In this document: positions 1-8,419 of the stretch, one piece after another | Numbering within the stretch: the stretch's first letter is position 1 | How the letters are laid out: every line of letters begins with the position of its first letter | Source of the DNA: Gemmatimonadaceae bacterium | GTDB lineage: Bacteria > Gemmatimonadota > Gemmatimonadetes > Gemmatimonadales > Gemmatimonadaceae | Direction of reading: 5' to 3' | DNA length: 52,486 bases | Assembly: GCA_035606695.1 (NCBI GenBank) | Contig: DATNEW010000035.1 | Span: forward strand, 1-52,486 | Program-made: the position numbers and the translations under genes | The notes under the pieces: model-generated | Told to the model about the DNA's origin: nothing | Seen by the model: the letters and a program-made list of their open reading frames with translations, nothing else | Databases searched by the model: none

Positions 1-332
<332 letters not shown>

Positions 333-344
333 TACTCCCAATTG

Positions 345-362
345 GACTTCCATTGGGAAGTC
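345..362. repeat. Hairpin after the 23S rRNA 3' end
   Basis: Arms GACTTCC (345-351) and GGAAGTC (356-362) pair perfectly around a 4-base loop in the 23S-5S spacer. There is no T-run after it, so it is more likely an rRNA processing structure than a terminator. Function is inferred from position only. Confidence 0.45.
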
Positions 363-471
363 AACTGCAAGCAACGCTGAATGATCCTCTATACGAATTC
401 TTTGAATTCCGATCTACCAAACACTTCATTGTCGCTTCCTCGCCTCGCGAAGAAGCAAAAATTGACCGAAT

Positions 472-589
472 CGCTGGCGACTAGAGCGTAGGGGCCACAC
501 TCGTTCCCATTCCGAACACGATCGTTAAGCCCTACAGCGCCGATGGTACTCCGCTCGCGAGAGCGCGGGAGAGTAGGCCGTCGCCGGCA
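472..589 (+). rRNA. rrf: 5S ribosomal RNA
   Basis: A complete 5S-like gene of about 118 nt. The terminal helix forms between GCTGGCGAC (473-481) and GTCGCCGGC (580-588). Inside lie the conserved CCCATTCCGAACACG loop and the CGCCGATGGTACT block typical of bacterial 5S rRNA. It follows the 23S end by about 140 nt, as in a standard 16S-23S-5S operon. Ends are set by the terminal helix and could move by 1-2 nt. Confidence 0.93.
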
Positions 590-594
590 CCTCT

Positions 595-644
595 AACACA
601 ACCGCCCCGAATCCAGTATGGATTCGGGGCGGTTGTGTTTTTTT
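595..644 (+). terminator. Intrinsic terminator of the rRNA operon
   Basis: A perfect 21-bp inverted repeat (595-615 and 619-639) closes a 3-nt GTA loop and runs straight into an uninterrupted T-run at 638-644. It lies 6 nt after the 5S gene. This is a textbook rho-independent terminator and unusually long. Confidence 0.95.
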
Positions 645-672
645 GGCACGACGACACCGTCCGACCACCTCC

Positions 673-701
673 GACCAGATCCGAGCACCACAGATCTGGT
701 C
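673..701. repeat. Inverted repeat in the 5S-susD spacer
   Basis: GACCAGATC (673-681) and GATCTGGTC (693-701) are perfect 9-bp arms around an 11-nt loop. It lies downstream of susD, which is read leftward, so it may end that transcript. It has no T-run on either strand. The rest of the 645-763 spacer shows no gene. Confidence 0.4.
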
Positions 702-763
702 AGACGTAGGCAAACCCTCTCGTTGTACACCGGTGCTCGCCGAGACACGACCAGCTGACCAGC

Positions 764-2182
764 TCACGCATTCCGATCAATACACCCCGTAAAGTTCGGA
801 TTCGTCTTCTCATTGTCCGTCACCGGAAGATTCACATCCGTCCCATACGGCGGACCACCATTCTTGTGGAACGTCCCCGTCGGAAACACCGTGTCCGCCG
901 TCCGGCCATACTGACGCACCAACCGCCGCTCATCACCCAACCGCAGGCCGCGGCCAAACTGCCAGAACGCCTTCTCCCGGAAAAAGAGATCCGTCGCCGC
1001 CGTCGCATTCGCCGGCGTGGGTAACGCCGCCATCACCGGCACCACGAAGTTGCCCAGCGTCTGCGACGCCGTCCTCAGCGCATTCAACTTCGTCATCATC
1101 CCTGCGATATCCCCGGCCTTGAGCGCCGCCTCAGCCTCGATCAGTCGGGCGTCGAGCCCACTCACCACCGGAATCGGATCGCTCCGGTTCACCCAGATCT
1201 GTTGCGCGACGAGCGGCGTCACACCGTCGATCGACTTCGTGCCCGTGCCGACCGCTGACCCGGTCACCGGCACACGCGGATCCTTCGCCGACGCGAAGGG
1301 CAACGCATTTTTGATCCGCCCCGTGAAGTCGAAGCTGTCCCCGACGACGAACCGCGCGCGCGTCGACACCTGGCCGGCCAGATTCCAGATGTTGTTGTCG
1401 TTCGTGGTCTGCGAGAACGTGACGGTGTATTGAAAGTTCGTCGGCACGCCCCCCACCGCCGCCGCCGCTTCCGGGAACTTCGCCATGTCGATCAGCGTGC
1501 GGCCGCGCGTCACCGCGATCGCATTGCGAATGGAAACGGCAAAGGCATCGCTGCCCGTGGCCAGAGTCGCCGCCGAATCCAGATGCCCGATCGCGCGCGC
1601 GAAGACTTCCTGATTCGTCAGCGGGTTGGTGTAGGAGTACACCCCGTCCACCGTCTCACTCATCGGAATGCCGTTGCAGAACAACTCGGCCATGAGCATT
1701 TCTGTATAACCCATCGCCCAGAACTGCTCCGCCTGTTCGGCGGGCTTGTCGGCGACGAACTGCTTGAGCGCGTTGATCGCATCGCGGTATGACCCGCGCG
1801 CCTGCTGCATGCTGCTGTAGGCGCTCGAGAGCACCGAGTTGTTCGTCTGAATGACGCGCTGGTCGGTCTCGTTGTGCTGCGAGAACGTATCGCCAGACTT
1901 CCACACGTCCGTCAACACGTCGCCGAGCATGGCGGCGGTGGACTGATTGCCGTTGCCACCGCCCGGCGTGATCTGCTGCAAACGCCCCAGCGCGCCCACG
2001 CGCAGCGCTTCGGCGCCCGCGGCGCCGGCGCTCCCGATGTCGCCCGGGAGAATCGTTCCGGGCTGCTGCGGCGACAACAGATTGTCACGCACGCTGCACG
2101 CTGCCAGCGGGAGCATGGCGGCACTCAAGGCCAGCGAGACGCCCCTACGACTCCAGCCGCTCCAACGAGGGCGCTGGAACAC
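764..2182 (-). CDS. RagB/SusD family outer-membrane nutrient-binding lipoprotein
   Basis: Surface lipoprotein that caps the SusC channel and presents ligand for TonB-dependent uptake. The product has a lipoprotein signal ending LPLAAC, then a helical SusD-like body (for example YTEMLMAELFCNGIPMSE, a typical SusD stretch). I chose GTG at 2182 (472 aa). GAGGAA sits 8 nt upstream, and it puts the lipobox Cys at about residue 29. The longer ATG at 2248 (494 aa) also has a GAGG 9 nt upstream. That start would make a repeat element (2188-2227) encode the N-terminus and put 50 residues before the Cys. The gene follows susC on the same strand. The ligand cannot be read from the sequence. Confidence 0.88.
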   Translation of the reverse strand: MFQRPRWSGWSRRGVSLALSAAMLPLAACSVRDNLLSPQQPGTILPGDIGSAGAAGAEALRVGALGRLQQITPGGGNGNQSTAAMLGDVLTDVWKSGDTFSQHNETDQRVIQTNNSVLSSAYSSMQQARGSYRDAINALKQFVADKPAEQAEQFWAMGYTEMLMAELFCNGIPMSETVDGVYSYTNPLTNQEVFARAIGHLDSAATLATGSDAFAVSIRNAIAVTRGRTLIDMAKFPEAAAAVGGVPTNFQYTVTFSQTTNDNNIWNLAGQVSTRARFVVGDSFDFTGRIKNALPFASAKDPRVPVTGSAVGTGTKSIDGVTPLVAQQIWVNRSDPIPVVSGLDARLIEAEAALKAGDIAGMMTKLNALRTASQTLGNFVVPVMAALPTPANATAATDLFFREKAFWQFGRGLRLGDERRLVRQYGRTADTVFPTGTFHKNGGPPYGTDVNLPVTDNEKTNPNFTGCIDRNA

Positions 2183-2187
2183 TGATG

Positions 2188-2227
2188 GTTCCTCGCGTCG
2201 GCGATCCGCACCTTCGCTCGGAATTCC
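2188..2227 (-). repeat. GGAATTCC-type interspersed repeat upstream of susD
   Basis: Read on the minus strand, this copy starts GGAATTCCGAGCGAAGG and ends GCGAGGAAC, 5 nt before the proposed susD GTG start. The same element lies at 24980-25030 (before lpxA) and 42479-42520 (before der). In each case the GAGGAAC or GGGGAAC end can act as a Shine-Dalgarno sequence. Confidence 0.75.
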
Positions 2228-2266
2228 ACACGTCCGGCTATTCCGCATTTGTGGTCGCCTCGTCGG

Positions 2267-5200
2267 TTAGTAGTGGAGGTTGAGCCGCACGGTGTAGTAC
2301 CGGCGCGGTGCCGAGCTCGCGAACGTGCTCTGGGTGTCGCCGGTGCTGAAGTTTTCTTCGGGATCGGCGCCCTTGTACTTGGTCCACACCTTGAGATTGC
2401 GCGCGCCGAACACGAGCGTCGCGTCACCCGCGCGCGCGAGCTGCACCGCACGCGTCGGGATGCGCCACGTGGCCGACAGCTCACGGAAGCGCCAGAACTG
2501 GCCGTTCTCGAGGTAGCCCCACGCGGTGCTCGGATTCTTGGCGGTCGTCGCGATCGCCGCGGCCTGGTCCTCGAGCGAGGCCGTCGGATCGGACCGGCCC
2601 GGACAGGCCGGATTTTGCTGGCACTGGAAATTCTTCGTGCTGTTGAAGATCAGGTAGCCGCCCTTGTAGTCGAACAGGCCGTTGATGCGCACCGTGCGAT
2701 TCAAGAGGTCGATGCCGTTCGTTACCGAAAAGATGTCGCGCGGCACCGCATAGCCGACGTAGCGGAACGTCGGATCGACCGTGACCTCGTTGGCCGTGAT
2801 CAAGCCGTCGTGGTTCGAGTCCGCGTAGGTGTAGACGCGATAGAACTGTCCGTGCACCGGGAGTCCGACGGAGTCACGCGTCGACCCGGTGCCGTTCGTG
2901 GGATTCGGCTTGCCCGCCGCATCGAGGCCGAGCGACAACACCTTGTTGCTGTTGTGCGACGCCGCGATGCTCACGTCCCAACCGAAGCGCCGGAGATCGA
3001 GAATCGTCGTGTTGATCGCGGCTTCGATGCCGGTGTTCTGCACCGAACCGAGGTTGCGCAGCACGCTCAGCGCGGACGGCGCGACGGACGGCGCGATGTT
3101 CTGGCTGTACAACGCGTCCTTCGTTTTCTTCTGGTAGAGCGTGAGCTCGAGGTTGGCTCGATTGCCCAACACCCGCGCATCGAATCCACCTTCGATCTCG
3201 GTCGACGTTTCGGGCTTGAGATCGGCGTTGCCCAGTGAGTTCGCGCGCAATCCCGGCGTGTCCGTGGCGTTGACGCTGACCACGGGCGCGTTGAACGTCA
3301 CGAATGCCGACGTCGAGCCGGGCTGCACGCCCGACGCGCCATAGGCGACGCGGAGGCGGAACTGATTCAACCACGAGTACTGCGGGAAGAACGGCTCGTC
3401 GGACGCGATCCACGACGCGCTCGCCTTGGGATACGTGATCGACTGGAAGTTCGTGCCGAAGGCGCTGTTCTGGTCCTGGCGCATGGCGACGGTGAGGAAC
3501 AGACGATCGCGCAGCGTCGCTTGCTCCTGCACGTACGCGCCGTACGTCTTGTCGGCGGACGGCAGCGTGCCGCCGCCCTGCGTGACCGCGCCGGCACCGA
3601 CGGTCTGTGCGCCCGGCGGCAGGTTGGTTGCCGAGGCCGTCGTCGACTCGTTTTCCTGATTCGTGTAGTCGGCGCCGGCGGTCGTCTTGAACACGAGCCA
3701 CGTCCGGGCTTGCCACGACGCATTCGAGGTGAACTTCGCGGAGAAATTACGATTCTCTAAATGTCCGTCGCCGACGGCGCCAAGGCGCCAGCTGCTGAAA
3801 TCCGGGCATTCGTTGTAGCGGCAGAGTCCATAACTGTCGCGCGCCGCGAAGTCGACGCCGACCGTGCCGTCGTTCTGCATCCACGACAACGGGCGCCAGC
3901 TCGCCTGCATGGTGCCGAGCATGCGCTGCACGTCTTCGCGCGCGAAACGCTGGAAGATGTCGCCGTACGTGAATTGCGTGTTGCCGTACAACTCCTGCCC
4001 GCGCGAATCCTTGTCGGTGTAGCCCAAGCCCGGATGCGCGAAGCCCGGCGCCATCATCGCCTGATAGAACACGCTGTTGAAGTTGTTGTCCGTCTGGCCG
4101 AGGCGCTGATTCGTCTTCGTGAATCCGGCGGTAACGGTCAGGTCGAACTGCGGCGACAGCGCGGCGCTGAGATTCGTGCGGAGCGAGGTGTTCTGCAGGA
4201 ATTCGGGACGGAGCCATTCGTCGCGCACCCCGATGTTCTGCGCGTCGAATCGCGCGACGTCGAGGCCCGGCATCTTGAGCGGGCCGGTCTCGTTCTCCAT
4301 GTCGCCGCTCACGAAGTAGCGAATCACATCGGAGCCGCCGTTGACCTGCAGCCCGTACTGATTGCGGTTGCCGGTGGAAATCGGCGTGTAGCGCGAGTCG
4401 GAAATGATGTTGAGGAACGTCACGCTGTCCTTGATGCACGCGCCCGTGGAGAGCGTGCTGTCGAAGCAGCGAATCTGGTTGTTGGGCGACGTCGCCGAAT
4501 GGCCCCAAATCGCCCACGTGTCGGGGTAGTGCGACTTGTCCTCGAGCTTTCCGCCCTCGCCGAACCAGTTCCACTTGGTGTTGCCGGCTTTGCCCTTCTT
4601 CGTGGTGACGACGATGACGCCGTTCGAGGCGTCGGTGCCGTACAACGTCGCGGCCGAGGGGCCTTTCACGATCTCGATGTCCTCGATGTCCTCGGGATTG
4701 AGCGCGTTGAGGTACGTCGAGGAAACCATCGAGCCGCCGGCGCCGCGCACGCTGTATGCGCCGGCGTTGAAGCGCACGCCGTCGACGACCCAGATCGGCG
4801 CGTTGCTCAGCGACAGCGAGCTCACGCCGCGAATGCGAATCGAGCCGGCGGTGCCCGTCATGTTGCCGGGCAGCACGGAGACGCCCGGTGCTTTCGCGAC
4901 GAGCAAATCGTACGCGTTGGTGATCGGCGTCTCTTCGACTTTTTTGCCGACGTCCCCGATGGTGGCGACGGTATTTCCGATCTCGACGCGGCGCTGTTGC
5001 CCGGTTGCCGTCGTCACGATCTCCTGCAGCTGCACGATCGCCTGCTGCATCGAGAAATCGAGCGTGACCGTGGCGCCCGCGGTCACTGAGACGGACTTCT
5101 TCTGCTCCTGGTAACCGACGCGGATCACTCGCACGTTGACGGTGCCGAGGGGAGCGCCGCGAATCGTGTAGCGGCCGTCCGCGGTGGTGCCGACGTTCAA

Positions 5201-5368
5201 CGCCGATCCCACGACGTACACGCGCGCCTCGGACAAGGGTTCGGCCGAGCCTTGCGCGGTGACGCGGCCGGTGATGGTGGCTTGTTGCGCCGCGAGGTGC
5301 GGCGGTGCGACGAGGAAGAGTGCGGCCATGAACATCGCGGCCGACACCACGGAACCGTGGGCTTTCAT
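2267..5368 (-). CDS. SusC/RagA family TonB-dependent outer-membrane receptor
   Basis: TonB-dependent channel partner of SusD, importing an oligomer or other nutrient across the outer membrane. From the start at 5368 (1033 aa): a signal peptide (about 1-27, ending LAAQ), a carboxypeptidase-regulatory-like domain (about 30-110), the TonB plug (about 120-245) with IVKGPSAATLYGTDASNGVI, the SusC hallmark, then a long beta-barrel ending in an aromatic-rich strand (VRLNLHY). I chose ATG 5368 because AAGGA lies just upstream and a proper signal peptide follows; ATG 5413 would add 15 unlikely residues. It is co-directional with susD. A TTGACA promoter lies about 70-95 nt upstream. No sigma or anti-sigma regulator is next to it. 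Confidence 0.93.
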   Translation of the reverse strand: MKAHGSVVSAAMFMAALFLVAPPHLAAQQATITGRVTAQGSAEPLSEARVYVVGSALNVGTTADGRYTIRGAPLGTVNVRVIRVGYQEQKKSVSVTAGATVTLDFSMQQAIVQLQEIVTTATGQQRRVEIGNTVATIGDVGKKVEETPITNAYDLLVAKAPGVSVLPGNMTGTAGSIRIRGVSSLSLSNAPIWVVDGVRFNAGAYSVRGAGGSMVSSTYLNALNPEDIEDIEIVKGPSAATLYGTDASNGVIVVTTKKGKAGNTKWNWFGEGGKLEDKSHYPDTWAIWGHSATSPNNQIRCFDSTLSTGACIKDSVTFLNIISDSRYTPISTGNRNQYGLQVNGGSDVIRYFVSGDMENETGPLKMPGLDVARFDAQNIGVRDEWLRPEFLQNTSLRTNLSAALSPQFDLTVTAGFTKTNQRLGQTDNNFNSVFYQAMMAPGFAHPGLGYTDKDSRGQELYGNTQFTYGDIFQRFAREDVQRMLGTMQASWRPLSWMQNDGTVGVDFAARDSYGLCRYNECPDFSSWRLGAVGDGHLENRNFSAKFTSNASWQARTWLVFKTTAGADYTNQENESTTASATNLPPGAQTVGAGAVTQGGGTLPSADKTYGAYVQEQATLRDRLFLTVAMRQDQNSAFGTNFQSITYPKASASWIASDEPFFPQYSWLNQFRLRVAYGASGVQPGSTSAFVTFNAPVVSVNATDTPGLRANSLGNADLKPETSTEIEGGFDARVLGNRANLELTLYQKKTKDALYSQNIAPSVAPSALSVLRNLGSVQNTGIEAAINTTILDLRRFGWDVSIAASHNSNKVLSLGLDAAGKPNPTNGTGSTRDSVGLPVHGQFYRVYTYADSNHDGLITANEVTVDPTFRYVGYAVPRDIFSVTNGIDLLNRTVRINGLFDYKGGYLIFNSTKNFQCQQNPACPGRSDPTASLEDQAAAIATTAKNPSTAWGYLENGQFWRFRELSATWRIPTRAVQLARAGDATLVFGARNLKVWTKYKGADPEENFSTGDTQSTFASSAPRRYYTVRLNLHY

Positions 5369-5434
5369 CGATTCATCCTTGCCAGGGTGGGGGGGCACCA
5401 CCTGCTGACACATCGTCGTGTCTGGTTTGCAGCG

Positions 5435-5462
5435 ACGATACCGCTTCGGGCATCACTGTCAA
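5435..5462 (-). promoter_or_regulatory. Predicted promoter for susC-susD
   Basis: On the minus strand, a perfect -35 TTGACA (5462-5457) is followed after 16 nt by TATCGT (5440-5435). Start of transcription would be near 5428, giving a leader of about 60 nt before susC ATG 5368. It lies in the divergent spacer with era. Confidence 0.55.
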
Positions 5463-5505
5463 GGCGAGGCGGCCGTCGTGGTGAGCGTGACGGTTACTTT
5501 TCTGG

Positions 5506-6387
5506 ATGCCTCGTGCTGGAATATTGACCGTCGTCGGCAAACCGAATGCAGGAAAGTCGACGCTGCTGAATCGGATCGTCGGCGAGAAGCTGAGCATTGT
5601 CAGCCCGAAGCCGCAGTCGACGCGCGATCGCATCGTCGGAATTCACACCGCCGGCGACGTGCAGATCGTCATCCTCGACACACCCGGGTTGCTCAACCCC
5701 AGGTACGCCCTCCAGAAAGCCATGCGTGCGACGGCGCTCTCGGCGCTTGGCGATGCCGACGTCATCCTGTATCTGGTGGACGCGACGGAGGGTGACCCGG
5801 CGCCGCTGGCCGAAGTTGCGCAGCTCGACGAGTCGCCGCGCGCGCCGGTTATTGTCGGATTCAACAAGACCGACCTCATCGACGCAGCGCGGCAGGAGGC
5901 ATTGGCGGCGCGTCATCCCGAGGCGGTGTCGATGTCGGCGGCCACAGGCGCGGGAGTCGAGGCGCTGCTCGAGCGGATTGGTGGGATGTTGCCGGCGAGT
6001 GAACTGCTCTATCCCGAAGACGACATCAGCACGCAGACGGTGCGGTTCTTCGTGAGTGAGCTCGTTCGCGAGACGGCGCTGGAACAGCTACAGGACGAAC
6101 TTCCTTATAGCATCGCGTGTGAGATCGAAGAGTTTCGGGAGGCACAGTCGCCCATTTACATTCGAGCGGTGCTGCACGTCGAGCGAGACAGTCAGAAGAG
6201 AATTCTGATTGGCGCGGGCGGGCAGCGCGTTCGCGCCATCGGCAAAGCGGCGCGGGCCAAGATCGAAGCGCTCGTCGGAGGTCCGGTGTATCTGGATCTC
6301 TGGGTGAAGGTGCTTCACAACTGGCGGCGCAACGCGCACGCGTTGAGTCGCTTTGGTTACAAACTCCCCGAGGAACAGTCCCCATGA
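5506..6387 (+). CDS. era: GTPase Era
   Basis: Ras-like GTPase that binds 16S rRNA near its 3' end and helps assemble the 30S subunit. G1 is GKPNAGKS (11-18), G2 is in the QSTRD segment (37-41), G3 is DTPG (58-61) and G4 is NKTD (120-123). The C-terminal third is a KH domain with the GAGGQRVRAIG loop, followed by the conserved LWVKVLHNWR. Length (293 aa) is normal. The next gene starts inside its stop codon (ATGA). The gene diverges from susC. A TACTTT box lies 5 nt before the ATG, but I see no matching -35. Confidence 0.96.
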   Translation: MPRAGILTVVGKPNAGKSTLLNRIVGEKLSIVSPKPQSTRDRIVGIHTAGDVQIVILDTPGLLNPRYALQKAMRATALSALGDADVILYLVDATEGDPAPLAEVAQLDESPRAPVIVGFNKTDLIDAARQEALAARHPEAVSMSAATGAGVEALLERIGGMLPASELLYPEDDISTQTVRFFVSELVRETALEQLQDELPYSIACEIEEFREAQSPIYIRAVLHVERDSQKRILIGAGGQRVRAIGKAARAKIEALVGGPVYLDLWVKVLHNWRRNAHALSRFGYKLPEEQSP

Positions 6388-6578
6388 GTGGTACCGGAGG
6401 TACGGCGAGCACTCCAGTCTCGCCGCAGTTGCTGGCCATCCTCGTTTGTCCCAAGTGCAAGGGGGAGCTCGAGTATCGCGAAGCCGAGTCGGCGCTCCTG
6501 TGCCACGCGTGCAAGCTGCGGTATCCCATTCGGGACGGGATTCCGATCATGCTCATCGATGAGGCGACGCCGCTTTAG
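6384..6578 (+). CDS. Trm112 family zinc-binding protein
   Basis: Small 64-aa protein with the Trm112/YcaR (UPF0434) pattern: LLAILVCPKCKGEL, a second CxxC in LLCHACKLRYPI, and the closing DGIPIML. Family members bind zinc or act as small activating partners of methyltransferases; the bacterial role is poorly defined. It overlaps era by ATGA, so it is probably coupled to it. Family assignment is firm; function is not known from sequence. Confidence 0.88.
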   Translation: MSGTGGTASTPVSPQLLAILVCPKCKGELEYREAESALLCHACKLRYPIRDGIPIMLIDEATPL

Positions 6579-7557
6579 CGTGCGCCAGTTTCTTCGGCAC
6601 GTCATCATTGGCGCGGCGTTTTCGCTGGCCGCGGCCGCGACACTCGGCGCGCAAACAGGGACCGAGAATGAGTCGGCATTCGAGTTCATCTTCCCGTACG
6701 GTGCGCGTGCGGTCGCCATGGGCATGACCGGCGTCGCCATGGCGTCGCCGTCGGATGCAGTGTGGCTCAATCCCGCCCTTGTTGCCCGGGCGCATCGCGA
6801 GGCTTCGCTCCAGGAACAGAGCAAGTTGAGCGCATTGATTTCCACGGACATCGGCGGATCGGTCGTGTGGACCTTCGCGCCGGTGGGAACCGTGGCGCTG
6901 AGCGCCCGGTACATGGACGAGGGCACGGACATCGCAACGAATGATTTGAATGAGCAAACTGGTACGTTCGTTCCGAAACACGAGGTCGTGGCCGCGACGT
7001 TCGCGACGACCTTCGGCAGTCGGGCGACCGCCGGATTTACTGTCAAACGGCTCGTGCGAACGGCTCCGTGCAGCGGCGAATGCGGCCCAAACCTTCCGGC
7101 GAGCAGCTCGGTGAACGCGCTGGACTTCGGTGCCCAGTTCTACGTGTCGCATGATTCGGTGCTGTCGGTCGGCCTTGCGGCGCGCAACATCGGGCCGAAG
7201 CTGCAGCAGAAAGATGCGCCGCAGGCCGACGAGCTTCCGACGCGCATCGAGGCAGGGATCGCGATCATGCCCACGCTCAAGGACGCCAAGGACGTTCGGG
7301 TCATCGGCGCCGCGGATATCGTCGCGCGGGTCGGCCCGGGAGCGCCCGGTTTCCGGTTCGGTGGAGAGGTCGGATATCAAAATCGCTACTTCGGGCGCGC
7401 CGGGTATGTCGTGTATGGCCCCGGTGAAGTCAGCGGTGCGACGTTTGGAGTCGGGGTCCAGACGGGCAAACTCGCGATCGATTTATCACAGATGGCGACC
7501 GACCCCGGGACCTCCGGACTTCGCCCGACGCTCGTCTCGCTTCGCTACATATTCTGA
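6559..7557 (+). CDS. PorV/PorQ family outer-membrane barrel protein
   Basis: A 332-aa protein with an N-terminal signal (arginine-rich, then a hydrophobic run ending TLGAQ). The family signature follows: FEFIFPYGARAVAMGMTG, then DAVWLNPAL. The C-terminus, SLRYIF, is a typical outer-membrane barrel end. PorV/PorQ-like (UPF0164) proteins form FadL-like barrels; in Bacteroidota some carry cargo for type IX secretion. No other Por or Spr gene is visible here, so that role is not implied. The start is either ATG 6559 (overlapping the previous gene by 20 nt) or GTG 6580, just after its stop. Either keeps a signal peptide. The next gene starts at TGATG. Confidence 0.8.
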   Translation: MRRRRFSVRQFLRHVIIGAAFSLAAAATLGAQTGTENESAFEFIFPYGARAVAMGMTGVAMASPSDAVWLNPALVARAHREASLQEQSKLSALISTDIGGSVVWTFAPVGTVALSARYMDEGTDIATNDLNEQTGTFVPKHEVVAATFATTFGSRATAGFTVKRLVRTAPCSGECGPNLPASSSVNALDFGAQFYVSHDSVLSVGLAARNIGPKLQQKDAPQADELPTRIEAGIAIMPTLKDAKDVRVIGAADIVARVGPGAPGFRFGGEVGYQNRYFGRAGYVVYGPGEVSGATFGVGVQTGKLAIDLSQMATDPGTSGLRPTLVSLRYIF

Positions 7558-8303
7558 TGCGCTGGCTGGGACTTGTTGTCGTTGGCGCGGTATGTACCGC
7601 AGCTCACGCGAGCATCGGTACCGCGCAGGAGTCGCACGCGTTGAGCTCCGGCGTTGTGCCGCACGTGTCCGTGCCGCACCTCCCGCGGTCGGCGAGCCCG
7701 TTGGCGTCGCTGGTGGCGCCTGGCTCCGGGCAGTTCATGCTCGAGCAGCAGCGGTGGGTGGGATACGTGGCCGTCGAAGGCATTCTGTGGTGGGTTTATG
7801 GCAAGCAGGTGCGCGAGCGATCGCAGCAGGAGGCGGCGTTTCGCGACATCGCTCGCCGTGTCGCGCGGGCGCACCTGTCGCCGAACGGACCGGACGGGCC
7901 CTGGGTCTACTACGAGACGATGCGCGACTGGAACGAGAGCGGCGTGTTCAGCAAGAGCGTTAAGGCCCTGATTCCGGAGACGGATCCCAGCACCTGGAAC
8001 GGCCACACATGGGCGTTGGCCAAGGGACTCGCCCCTGACAGCGTCTCGGCGCTGTCGTTTTACCGGGCCCACGCGATTCCGTCGAACATGGCCTGGTCGT
8101 GGCAGAACGCGGGCTTTCAGCTCGACCAGTTCACCCAGGCAACGAACAAGCGGAACGACGCCAACAATCAGGCGAACACGCAGCTCGTCTTGATTGCGGT
8201 GAATCACCTTCTGAGCATGGTGGATGCGTTCGCTACTTTCCGTCTTCAGGTTCGTCCTGTTGGAGATGGACGAACGGCGCTGAGCGCGTCCGTAAGCTGG
8301 TGA
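7557..8303 (+). CDS. DUF5683-like exported protein
   Basis: A 248-aa protein with an N-terminal signal (MRWLGLVVVGAVCTAAHA). The stretch LVAPGSGQFMLEQQRWVGY resembles the 'PGxGQ' motif of DUF5683 envelope proteins. A hydrophobic segment, YVAVEGILWWVYG, and a C-terminal one, LVLIAVNHLLSMVDAF, look membrane-associated. Function unknown. It is coupled to the PorV-like gene by TGATG, suggesting they act together in the envelope. The DUF5683 assignment is by pattern memory; an unrelated small membrane family is possible. Confidence 0.65.
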   Translation: MRWLGLVVVGAVCTAAHASIGTAQESHALSSGVVPHVSVPHLPRSASPLASLVAPGSGQFMLEQQRWVGYVAVEGILWWVYGKQVRERSQQEAAFRDIARRVARAHLSPNGPDGPWVYYETMRDWNESGVFSKSVKALIPETDPSTWNGHTWALAKGLAPDSVSALSFYRAHAIPSNMAWSWQNAGFQLDQFTQATNKRNDANNQANTQLVLIAVNHLLSMVDAFATFRLQVRPVGDGRTALSASVSW

Positions 8304-8363
8304 AGCAATTGTGACCTGAGTCACGCCAAGCCAACAGCGCGCAAGTCGTGTTGCCGTCATAGT

Positions 8364-8392
8364 TTGACTTCATTCTGACGCCTTCCTATCTT
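8364..8392 (+). promoter_or_regulatory. Predicted sigma70-type promoter for the GGDEF gene
   Basis: TTGACT (8364-8369) and TATCTT (8387-8392) are separated by exactly 17 nt. The expected start near 8399 gives a 20-nt leader to the GTG at 8420. The spacer 8304-8419 holds nothing else recognisable. Confidence 0.6.
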
Positions 8393-8419
8393 GGCGTCTT
8401 ACCGCTGATATGGCAGAGC

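Noticed and set aside
3761-5089. Plus-strand open frame opposite susC
   Set aside because: Low-complexity Arg/Val/Ala composition with no motif. susC on the other strand is certain.
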